NCBI GenBank assembly: GCA_004014935.1
Contig: CP025326.1
Span: forward strand, 806,001-870,000
Direction of reading: 5' to 3'
Origin: Saccharomycopsis malanga
Taxonomy: Eukaryota > Ascomycota > Saccharomycetes > Ascoideales > Saccharomycopsidaceae
DNA length: 64,000 nucleotides
Shown here: positions 48,285-58,800 of the stretch, piece after piece
Layout of the letters: each line of letters begins with the position of its first letter
How positions within the stretch are numbered: position 1 is the stretch's first letter
The notes under the pieces: model-generated
Told to the model about the DNA's origin: nothing
Databases searched by the model: none
What the model saw: only the letters and a program-made list of their open reading frames with translations
Position numbers and translations under genes: made by a program

Positions 48285-50090
48285 ATGGGAATTATGAGAA
48301 AGAAGAATAGTGGGCCAGCGATATCTAAAGCGATTATACATCGGAGCAAGCCTGAGCATGTTACGATTGATCCGGTATTGGAGCAAAAGTTGTTTGATGC
48401 ATATAAAGCAGTGACAGTAGAAGGACAGTCGATACGACAAGCAGCAAAGCGGTATGGGACAAGCCGGACGACATTGACCAAGTATTTGTATGGGGAGAGG
48501 AAGAATAAGGTTGTGGCGCATGAATATGAAATGTCGCTTAATGTGAGGTATGAGGATGAGTTGGAGAGTTACATAATGCATCTTACGCAATGCAGTGACT
48601 ACATTAACAAAAGAGCGGTATTTCAGCTAGCGAATGAGCTTTTAGAGATGAGCTGCATGGACACTGTGACGCAGGTGAAGCGGAGCAGCATTGTGAGCTG
48701 CGAGAAGAGACGCAAGGTAAGCCAGTCGTGGATCAGCAAGTTTTTCAAGCGGCATCCTCAGTTGAACAATGTGAAGCCGGTGGTGTTCCAAAAGCCTCGG
48801 GCCAATGACATGTACATGGAGATGCTTCGGCAGTGGTACAGCAGATTTGCTGCATATGTAGACGAGCATAAGGTTGAGGCCGGGCAGATATATAATGTGA
48901 CAGAGAGCTGTTACCAGTTGGAGACGCAGAGCGGGAGCTGCAAGGTGACGTATGATGCGTTCAAGGAGGCGGGCGAAGGCAGGAAGTGCGCTGGAGGCGC
49001 GTCAGACATACTGGTGGTGGAGACAATCTGCGCCGACGGGTCCAAGTTGGACAGTTTGTTTGTATTCCATGGCCAAGTTTTAGAACAGTTGCTAAACCAG
49101 TCCACGAGAGTAAACAACCAAGCGTTGTTTGAGATGTACACCAACAGCAACCAGAATGTGATCAATGACACGTCCTGTTACACGTATGCAGAGCTCTCGT
49201 TCCGGTGGTTACGGCGCTTTGATTTGCTAACCCGCAGCAGCAGTAGGAAGCCCAGAATCTTGCTTTGCAGCTACAATACCTGCCATGTGACGCTCCGGTT
49301 TCTCAAGTACTGCATTGGGCATAACATTGTGCCGCTATTCTTGCCGTTTTACTTGACAACGAGCGTGCAGCCGCTTGCGAGCCACTTGGGGCCTCTTTTG
49401 GCGCATCTGCTCAAAAACCGACTCTCCGGCCGCATTCCGGACGTTTCCGACTTTCTCCGGTCGTATACCGACTGCCGGTCACGTGTGTTTCTGGAAATCT
49501 CTATCAGAGACGCGTTTAGAAAGTCTGGGATTGTTCCTGTGTGTCCTGACAGTGTTCTTGCCGGCTGGAATGGCCATACGAGTCACAAAGAATGGGAATA
49601 CATTGACTTGACCTCCAATATTGCGATGCCGCGCTGCGAATCAGTCTCCAGTGTAGAGGACGCGTCTAAACAGCCGTACGAAGACGACGACCAGTCAACA
49701 GATGCCACGAGTTGCAGCACCGCCAGCTTGCAGCCGGATTTCCAGCAGGATTTCCAGCACTTTTTGCAGCAGGGCATCCATGATGACGACAGAAAATACG
49801 TCTCGTACTGGAAAAAAAGCATGATGGACGTCATCACCCATATTGATGAGGAGCCGATCAATAACGCCAGCTTTGAGTTCAAATATCCAGTAAAATCGCC
49901 AGAAAATGACGTAGAGAACCCACTTTTCGACTTTGACGTCACTTCGCTCATCAATTTCAAAAATAGCCAAACCAGTCTCGTCAAAACAGAACCCTTGGAT
50001 TCCGACCCGCTTCTCAATCCGGTTTTGGAGCAGGAAATCATGGAGTCGTTCATGATCCGCCCGGAATTGCTAAACCAAATTGCTTTCTAG
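48285..50090 (+). CDS. Domesticated pogo/Fot1-type transposase (psq + CENP-B HTH, inactive DDE)
   Basis: A 601-residue protein. Residues ~29-68 form a psq-type HTH (LEQKLFDAYKAVTVEGQSIR, QAAKRYGTSRTTLTKYLYGE). ~85-160 is a CENP-B-type HTH ending WISKFFKRHPQL. ~190-420 is a DDE_1 fold: IYNVTESCYQLE, ICADGSKLDSLFVFHG, ILLCSYNTCHVTLRFLKYC, NIVPLFLPFYLTTSVQPL, then DAFRKSGIVP. The three catalytic acids expected in NvDE, LlDgH and QPLD are T206, S329 and A365, so cutting activity is not expected. The C-terminal ~170 residues are acidic and Gln/Ser/Asp-rich, resembling an activation region. The frame is intact and no terminal inverted repeats were seen. S. cerevisiae Pdc2 and K. lactis Rag3 are similarly derived regulators. 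The start is the ATG at 48285; seven upstream in-frame codons lack an ATG. Confidence 0.85.
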   Translation: MGIMRKKNSGPAISKAIIHRSKPEHVTIDPVLEQKLFDAYKAVTVEGQSIRQAAKRYGTSRTTLTKYLYGERKNKVVAHEYEMSLNVRYEDELESYIMHLTQCSDYINKRAVFQLANELLEMSCMDTVTQVKRSSIVSCEKRRKVSQSWISKFFKRHPQLNNVKPVVFQKPRANDMYMEMLRQWYSRFAAYVDEHKVEAGQIYNVTESCYQLETQSGSCKVTYDAFKEAGEGRKCAGGASDILVVETICADGSKLDSLFVFHGQVLEQLLNQSTRVNNQALFEMYTNSNQNVINDTSCYTYAELSFRWLRRFDLLTRSSSRKPRILLCSYNTCHVTLRFLKYCIGHNIVPLFLPFYLTTSVQPLASHLGPLLAHLLKNRLSGRIPDVSDFLRSYTDCRSRVFLEISIRDAFRKSGIVPVCPDSVLAGWNGHTSHKEWEYIDLTSNIAMPRCESVSSVEDASKQPYEDDDQSTDATSCSTASLQPDFQQDFQHFLQQGIHDDDRKYVSYWKKSMMDVITHIDEEPINNASFEFKYPVKSPENDVENPLFDFDVTSLINFKNSQTSLVKTEPLDSDPLLNPVLEQEIMESFMIRPELLNQIAF

Positions 50091-50171
50091 CACTAGCCAG
50101 TGGGCTGCAAATATACAATGTTATTATTAGCTAAGATTAGTAGACATTCTTTATTTGCTGTAGTATTTACC
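50091..50171. other. 3' flank of the pogo-derived gene
   Basis: A+T-rich; nothing else seen. Confidence 0.3.
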
Positions 50172-50305
50172 AGTTTGGATCTGATCGACTAGATACATTA
50201 AACTTGTGTTTCCTCCTTTATTTTAGTCTTCTTTGATCCTTTTATATAGTTGGCTATTGTTTTACCCATTCTCCGGTCAATACAAATCCATCTTTATATT
50301 AACAA
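50172..50305. repeat. Family-3 A+T-rich repeat, compact copy
   Basis: CTGATCGACTAGATACATTAAAC followed directly by TTTCCTCCTTTATTTTAG, CCTTTTATATAG, CATTCTCCGGTCAATACAAA and TCCATCTTT. It matches 11551-11880 block by block without the intervening ~190 bp. Confidence 0.75.
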
Positions 50306-50372
50306 AGTGTAAACTGATAATATAGTGTATTTGAAGATATAGCAATCCTATACTAGTATTAAATAATAATAA

Positions 50373-50404
50373 TATTATATATTTCAAGCACAGTACATAT
50401 ACTA
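50373..50404 (-). mobile_element. SINE 3'-end scrap, minus strand
   Basis: TATATTTCAAGCACAGTACATA (in two parts) next to an AAT-rich run; only the 3' end remains. Confidence 0.6.
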
Positions 50405-51780
50405 GTATTTACTAAAAAAATACTATTATTTTGTTATTTTGTTATTATTGTCTTATTTTCCAAAGGGCCCAGTGGTAAATTATATATGTTTGATCGAATA
50501 GATTCATTAGACTCTGTTGTTACATATTATTCTGCTTACAATTGCCCTTCTTGTTATTTTACTAATTCAAAGTGGCTGGGAGGCCTTCCTTGCAAAGTTT
50601 TACCAAATCTCTTTAGAAATGGCTCCAAATATTAATATCAAAATTGTGCACAAATATTTCTCACTGTCGAACAAAAGACCAAATTTTTCAACAATATTTC
50701 AATATTAGTCTCATAAGAAATGTTGCTTTGAACACTTTCTCCATTAAAAGTACTTATAAATTCTTTGCAAACTATACTATATTACCATTAATCAAGCTAT
50801 AAAACATATATGCCTATCATGTGATCATCTAGATATTAGCTGTATAATAACAAAATCACAACTTTTTCCACTATTTCCAGTACATATCTGCCAAATTCTA
50901 TATAAATATCAAATTCCTTCTTCATTAATCCTAATAATCATTTTCAAAACTCCATTTTGTTTCAATAATGTTACAAAATCGATCATAAACTAACCTAGTA
51001 CCAACTGCGCTTTTCCATTCATTATTTACATCCCCGAAATCTGGTACTGTTTGTTAATAATTCTCCGGCGAAAACCCAACAATAGTCGTCAAAATTATAA
51101 ACCTAAAGTTGTTCGAAACCTTATGGACTTTGCTTGCCCCTCCATAATGTTAGACATCCACTAGTTCCCCACACGTCCCCGCCCCCACCAAACGATCTCC
51201 GATACAATGCAGCTGAGCTGAGCTGCGCTTAGTGCATGGGCGTGGCATGGCATGGCATGGCATGACATGACATGACATGGCATGACATTGCTCCCATTGC
51301 CATGCTATGGACACCGTGTATTACACTGTACTCAAGAGTTTAATGGCACAACTCTTTGAAGAACAGCCGTTCATTGATTGTAACTAGGTTTGGTAAGTGC
51401 ATTCATTCAATGATACTCAGACTAGTGCCAGGTAGTAGGTGAACGTCGATGCAGCTTGCGGTGTGTGCATGCAGCCGCACATTGATTCTATGGGGTACAT
51501 TAACATGCATTCCTGTGGGGCATGTCAAGGTTGCCGCTTCGCAATACTTTCCAATTAAGTGTGTCAATTTGGCTGCTATCAAATATCATTAAACAAGGCC
51601 TATCGGTACTCAGTTGGTTCCAAATCGGGATTCAGGTGTTTGAGGTTGATATTATGAATTACGTAGCCTATTTTTCTATAGTCGACCCCCGTAATATGCT
51701 TCTTAGTGAAGCGGAGAGTCTTTTAGTAAGTTGTAATACAATCAAGGAGCGCAAAACAGTGTGATTTATCAAACATTATG
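50405..51780. other. Gene-free stretch with a pentamer repeat
   Basis: 51244-51288 is a tandem of nine pentamers GGCAT/GACAT. A G+C-richer island at 51160-51500 contains GCATGC and GTGCATG words. An ATG-started 80-codon frame at 51522-51764 shows no motif and is not called. GATCGAATAGATTCATTAGAC at 50493-50513 weakly resembles family 3. Confidence 0.45.
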
Positions 51781-51784
51781 AGGG

Positions 51785-51838
51785 GTAGCATATATACCAA
51801 ACTGGTATACACTGAGCTCGAAATATAAGATTATTATT
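51785..51838 (+). mobile_element. SINE 3'-end fragment
   Basis: AGCATATATACCAAACTGGT, ATACACTGAGCTCGAAATAT and AAGATTATTATT; a 5'-truncated copy. Confidence 0.75.
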
Positions 51839-52685
51839 GGTGAATAATTGTTGCAACTACTAATCACCCACCAGTTAGGTACATAAGAGGCTGTGGTGTA
51901 AGGATGGAAATGGTGGAGGGATGTTAGAATATAGAAGACTAAATAAACTAATGATTATGCTTTTATAAATAGTTGTTTGTCATATAAGCAAAGAATGTGG
52001 TAGGTCATACATAGCAGGAAGTAGCATGTTTATAGTCACAGTTTGTTGATTCCATTTATTAAAACGTACACTTCAGTATTGCTCATTTCATTTATTACTC
52101 CAAATTCATAAAGTCATGTGATTTGTAGATATTATATAGGTTAATAATACCAGCAATGGATGAGTGTTTTTATTTGTATTGAAAAAATAGAGTGGTTTAA
52201 AATGCCAAAACCACTCTACTCGGGGTCTTCGTCGATAGTTTTTTTACTGCAAGCCATAGACTTGTAGTATGGTAAGTTATTCTCTGAAAAGGTTCACATC
52301 ACGTGAGTCACTATCAGTGTATTATTAAGGAAAGTCTTAGATTGAATGGGAAAACAAAAGCTTAAAACAAGTATGGAAATGGTAAAAATGGTAAAATAAA
52401 TGCGAAAATAAATGGCAAAAATAAACTCTTAACCAGTGATTAGCAATGCCAAAAAGTTAATTTAGGCTTGAGACCATAGTGTAGAATCGTAAGGAGAATG
52501 AATAAAGTAACTATGACTTGAATATCAACTGACAAGTCGAGCTAATAAGGGTTGGTGAAAAATAAAATAATGTTCTCTATTGTAAAAAAAATGAACAGAG
52601 AGTAGTGGAACCAAATTGCATATAATCTATCAAGCCATAGGACTAAAAGTATTTGATAAAGTCTCCAGCACATCTGAATTGAAGG
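51839..52685. other. A+T-rich spacer
   Basis: No gene or repeat recognised. CACGTG near 52299. Confidence 0.35.
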
Positions 52686-52752
52686 CACTTTTTACAATGT
52701 TGAACAGGCAAGTGCGAAACACAAGCTAGACAAAAGTTTAATGCTTACAAAT
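52686..52752 (+). mobile_element. SINE middle fragment
   Basis: CACTTTTTACAATGTTGAAC, AGGCAAGTGCGAAACACA, AGCTAGACAAAAGTTTAATG and CTTACA: only the central part is present. Confidence 0.65.
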
Positions 52753-52813
52753 AGTACAATTTTAACAAAAAATTGAGTGAAAAAACTAATATACAAATAT
52801 ACATATAATAATC

Positions 52814-55800
52814 TCAAATGGACTCGTCTTCAATGGTGGCCTCAATAATATTATTCTGTTCTTCTTGTTCGATTTTCAGGTCTGATTTCAATTCCTGCAC
52901 ATTGACGAACTTATCATAATGAGTCAATTGATATAAAGGTTGTTTGATTTTCTTTAATCTGTGATGTTTGAGCTTATTGCCAAGAAGCTTGCCTGAGTGT
53001 TGAAGCAAAGATTTGATAACCACTTTTTTCAAAAACAACGTGATTTCATAAAACGACAATACTTGTCTTTTGATGATAATGCTAGGCATCTTGAGAACAA
53101 AGTTATTTACAGATACTAAACGGTGTCTTCCTTCACCTTTATAGGAAACACACAATACACAAGAATCAAGCTTGAAAAACTCAATATTGAAATTGTTATT
53201 GGCTCTTTCAAGCATGATATCAACTCCATCGTCGTCATCAGTGGTTTCATCCCTATCAAGGTTGACTTCCTGGCTTTTTTGGTGGTTCTGAAATGGATTT
53301 AAAAAGCTTGTGTTGCTTCTGTTTGAATGATACATCACTTTATGTGTTTGCAAATGATTGTTATTTGAACTATTGGAATTATTATTGAAATTATCGGAAT
53401 TATTATTGGAAATATTGGAGTTATCATTGAAATTATTGGAATTATCATTTGAATTATTAATATTCAAACAATTTGAATTGATAGGATCATTCAAACTATC
53501 ATTTGAAACATCGTCATCTTCGCTAGAAAAGTCGTCATAATCAATATCAGCTTCATCATCTACACTTTTTGCTACACTTTGTGTACGAGTTTTTTTACTT
53601 TTACTAGTTTCTCCACCGTTCTTCTTCATAACTTCATTGTTAAAAATATAATTAAATATCTGCTGCCCGGTGATTTGGTCCAATTGCAACTTGATAGGCT
53701 GTAAAAAGACGCGAAAGTATTTCATAACTTTGATGCCTCCTATAGGTTTTTTCATAGACCATTTGATGGTGATCAAGTTTTCGTCAGGGTTTGTAGGGGT
53801 GGTGGAGTTGAAAATGTCTTTGATATTGAAGGGAGAAAACATTTCCTGGTAATAAGTGTTGCCTAGTAATGTGAAGCCTTGCATCATTTCTATTTGGATA
53901 ATGTTTTCGTTAGAACCGTCAGATGTTTCTTTTCTATGGAATTTGGAGTTGGATAAAGCTACATCTATAAAAGGTTTGCGGTTGTCGACCAACATGTGAC
54001 AGATAATGGAGTCCGCTCTGATGGACCATTCTGCCTGTTCATTAATGTTGGTATTCTGTTTACCGCCCAAAGCTATAACTTTCATGGAGATGTACAATTG
54101 TTTTATGAGCTCTTCCTTTTCTGCAGTGATGATTGACAAGTGTGCGCGGTCTTGGGAAGACAAAAACTGGTTTCTGATCACGTAGGACCGTTCCAAATCT
54201 GTAAGAATGCAGATTTCTTTCTGCAATTGCTTGATTTTCGCCAAGAGACCGGTCACGTTGTTTAAAGACGTCTTCATGGCCAACTTCTCCAACTTGCTCG
54301 ACATTTCCTTGATTGCAGGCTCGCTGTACATCAACAAATCCCATACTAAAGAATAGAGAGTGAGATACTGTGTGGAGTCACAAGAAACCACCACTTTTGG
54401 GATGTTGAAGCTAATTTTGTTTCGTTTTTGGGTTTCGGGGGTTTCTCCGTCTGCTTTGAGCAAGTTACCCACACGATCGTAACGGAGCATCATGGAGGTT
54501 TTTTCCAACATCATATGATCTTTCAAGATGGTGCCATTGGTGCACAATTCGACGCCTAACCAGGGAGGCCAATACGAGGTGGATCCGTAGCTGTTGGCGG
54601 AGAAATACAAGCTTGAGAATTCCAAGACTTGTTGTTTGTAAAACGCAAAGATGTTGGCTTCATGTAGAAATGATCCTATACGGGTTTCCACGACGTCAGT
54701 GTATTCCAACTGTTCGTCATCTTTGGTTCCTGGTTTCAATCTTCTTTGTTTTACAGTGATGATCTTCATTTCGATACTAGGAGCAACAACCAAGATACAG
54801 CCGTTACTTGAGTCCTCGTCGATAAGCTGGATTTGCGGTGACACAATTTTTACCAAATAGTCATCGTTGTGGAACATGTTGGCAGAGGCCACATGGCGCA
54901 AGTCCTCGTCAAACGACGCCAACCGCTCGCTACAATACTCTTTGGTCAGTTTGTTGTCCTGGAAATTGAAAGAGCTTTGCGATTGGACGTCCTCTTCCAC
55001 CGCCTTGTTATAGATCATTTCGTTGATACTGGCAAGCGCGTCATTGGTCACAAAGTGTCCTATTGCTTTGTACATTGTAAGCAAATGGATGTACCGGAAC
55101 AAGAGGTTTCTGTTGTTGCAATTCCATTTCAACAACATGTTGTGGATGATGAATCGGTTATTGAAATCCTTCTCATGCACGGTGTCCTGCAACATGACTG
55201 TTTTCTTGATAGCCCCAGACACAGACTCGTTGTCGTCGTTGTTCTTGATATCCACGAGAATCTTGTGATTGCGCTGCACTACTTCCAATCTAGTTTGCAA
55301 GTCTTCATTAGAACCAAGACGCGTCATCTGACGTTTGAGCTCCTCAATCCTCGTGCTTGTCAACGCAATCTGAGCGTCGATGGAAGAATGTTTAGGTGAT
55401 AGCATACAGTCGTGCGACGGCTCGTTACCAAAAGGCACCGATTGGGGCGACTCCGCATCGTCCTCGTCCTCGGCCTCTTTACGGAAATACATCATTCTAG
55501 GAGTGTACATCAACGGAAACACGTCAATCTTTGGTTTCAACGACTTGATGCTTTGCACAAACAACTCCTCAAAGTCGTCTATATCGAACCAAGACGTGTC
55601 ATCATCAAACACTTTCAACGTTGTCTTTTCGTGACTATTGAACACTGCTTTGACAAGCCGGATGTCCACGTCCTCCACATCGACCTCGCCTACGTTGAAT
55701 CTCATCTTCATCATCTTCTTGGTTGTGTTCAACATCTCTTTGTGCACCACGGTTGGCAGCTTGCGCTGGTGCAAGTCAATCTTGATCTTGCCGATCTTGC

Positions 55801-58800
55801 CTTTGATGCCGAGCGTCTCAAATGCCTTCTTGGGCTCCTTTTGGTCCAAAAGACTCTCCTCAAGCGTGGTTGTCATCTTGTCGCGGTACATGTGACACAC
55901 ATACAACTGCGAAAGCAAAAACTGGAACTTGATGGTCGTCAAATACACAGAAAACTTCTTCGAGGGCTTCGAAGGCCCAAAGATACGACCGTGGCGTATT
56001 GGTAGCGACATGGCCCCTGAAAACATTTGCCACCATTTGAAAAACACATTGAATGCCGAGGGAGACAAGTGCACACTATTATGCGAGCTCTTCAAAGACC
56101 GTAGCGAGAGCGCCATGTGGATATAATGGCTCCTGAACCCACTATAGGCATCGTAATCCGAATCTCGCACATACTTGGGATTTGTGAGCCGTACCTTGTA
56201 ATGTGGACTGAAACTGTCCGTGCGGCTCCGGCCATCAACATTTCGCTCAAAAAGAACCCCAAAAACAAACGCTACACGGCCCGACAAGCTGATGACCGTC
56301 TTCTCGTAGTACTGAAGGGCTGCCGCGGCAACCGTCGCGTCATCTGGGATGTTCCCTGGACAGGCTAGATAGTACCCTGCCACGCTGGTCGAGCTGCAGG
56401 ACGCCATGGCAGGCAAGAAGACCGAGCCGGCGGCGCTGCGGGACCAAACCAACAACGGCTGGGCGACATGGTTGGGAGCTATCCAGCGGATTGTGTCTGC
56501 GGTCATGACCATAAACTCCTTGGGGTTGTCGTTCTTGTTGACAGCAAGCGCCGCGTTGTCAGCGAACGATAAGATGAAGCCTGCGTCTTGGCTTGTGACC
56601 TTGTAGGGGTCGCGTGCCCCTTTGAAGGCGATGTCGAGGCCGCCGCGCTGCCACGTGAAGTTCACACGGCCATGGACATTGGCACGCATTTTGTCCCAGA
56701 AGCCGACCTTTTCGGACGGGTCGAGTGGGGGTTTGGTGAACCCATCAAAGTTCAACATGACCTGCTGGATGGCAGGTTGGTAGGACGCGCCCCAGGTGAC
56801 TCTGGTGGGCGCAGGCGATGTGACTGCGATGTCCAAGGTGCAGAAAGTCTTGATTGACGCAAGGGTCTTTGGGATCGACAACGAATAGTAGATGTCGTTG
56901 TCCGATTGGTCGCAGCTGGGCACCAAAGGGACGAAGACGTCCACAATGCTTTGAGGGCCCGCAAATTCTTCCAGGACCACAATGTTGCCTGACACGTGGG
57001 CTGCCCTGCTGCTGCCGCGCGGCATGTACAAGAACGGCAACGGATAGTCGCGCAAATGGGTGCGGAGCTCGCCTAAAGAGCATTCGATGTGGATTGGCAC
57101 CAATGTCTGGTATTGCATGTCAAGCGGCATGCCTTTTCCTACGTCATGCAAATACTGAGGGAGCTGCCGTAGCGGAAAGTCTACGGACGACACCGTGACG
57201 TCCATGTCCTCGATAATACCACTGACAAGCGGTGGACCATGGAAACCGTTCCACACACGCCGGTTGAAGTTCTTTGGGTACTTTTCAGTCCAGACAAGCT
57301 GCCACAAATACTCAGGGTTGTTTTTGATCTCTTGCTGGAACTTGGCTCTATTGTTTTGTATGCGTTTGGCCCACGACTTGCTCAAACTACGTTGGAGGAC
57401 CTCTAGTTTGTCAAACGCGTTTCTGAGCGCCTCGTTGTCGCAGACAACTGGTTTATGATGCCGTGCCTTTCGAACCACCTGCTGGTTACGGTAAAAATAC
57501 ACACATTTGCCATCGGTCACCGACAAGCCAAACGTGGCGGTCGGTTCAACCCAAAACCCAGAAGGAAAACGTGCAGCAACATGTTCAAGTTTCGACAACC
57601 TGTCACGCTGTTCACTAAGCCCACTTTGATAAATGGCACTGAGCAGACTTTCGAACGGATCGTCATCCATATTCATCAAAAACTTGCGACCTGTCATCTT
57701 AAACCGGGGAACCACCGGTGGCACGTCGACCGGTTTTGGTCGTAGCACGTGATCGGCGGAGTTTCCACGGAACGAGTGGTTCAACTGTTTTAGGACCTTA
57801 CGCATGAGTCCGATATTGTCGAACACCTTGTGAATGACCAAGTTGTAGGGAAACGAAAGTCTTGCTGAGGAGAAGTCCAACTGGCCGACCAATAACGAGT
57901 TTTCCGGCGCATTGTCCTGTAGCTTGTGTTGCTGGAAGCGTTTCCAATGGGCCAAATTGATTGTCACCTTCATGTCGTTGACTACAAGAAACCGTTCCCA
58001 GTAGTTTCGCACTGTAGGTGACTGGACACACACTCGGACGAGCTCAGCACAGACTGTGGCCTTGTGGCCGAAGAAGGACTCGATTTCAACGTCTACAGCT
58101 TGCAACCTCATCTTGAGATCCAAAGGCATGAACATGGCCGTGTCCACAGAGCGGATCTTGGTCTCTGTGCGGACCAACTCGCCAAGGTTCAACGGCGTGT
58201 CCTGACGAGCGCCTTGCGGATGTTTGTTTCGGTACGAGAACACCGTGTTGCGGAGCAACAGAAGAGACGAGACCACCACAAAATGCGCAAACACAGAGTA
58301 GCTGAACTCTACACTAGGCACGCTTGTAGCTAGTCTGAGGTAGTCTGGGCCAGACTCCTCGTATATCGAGGAGAGCTGCGATTTGATTACTGGAATGCTA
58401 ACAAACTTTATGTTTGTCAACAAATACTTTTTACTGGACTTTTTGCGCTTGAAATGGCTGGGATCACATGCTATGATGTCAATGTCTACATCTTGGACCG
58501 CAGCATCCACGTCCCAGTAATGCTCTTGCTTAGTTTCCGACACGTCGTCGGCCTCGGACTCTGGAACACTATTTGCGCCACTACTTCTGTCGCTACTGTC
58601 GTGGCTTTTCTGCTGGCTGCCCAAGGAAACAGACCAGCTTCCCACACTGTACACAACCTTTCTCAACGAGTTCTGCACAGTCTCGTTGCCAGAAACAAAG
58701 GCGCCCCGAAGCAACTCCTTGGGTATCAATATGGAGCGCGACCCCAACGTGCACCGGAAACCGTTCCCAGTAAGCCGTGTGTCTCTGAACCATTCCGGGA

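Noticed and set aside
48285-50090. An active pogo/Fot1 transposon
   Set aside because: All three expected catalytic acids are replaced and no terminal inverted repeats or TA duplications were seen around the gene.
51522-51764. An ATG-started 80-codon frame
   Set aside because: No recognisable motif, no supporting promoter or neighbour evidence; left as unassigned.
54869-56005. Long plus-strand frames inside FMP27 (for example 54869-55399 and 55412-56005)
   Set aside because: Shadows of the 2674-residue minus-strand gene, whose protein matches a known family throughout.
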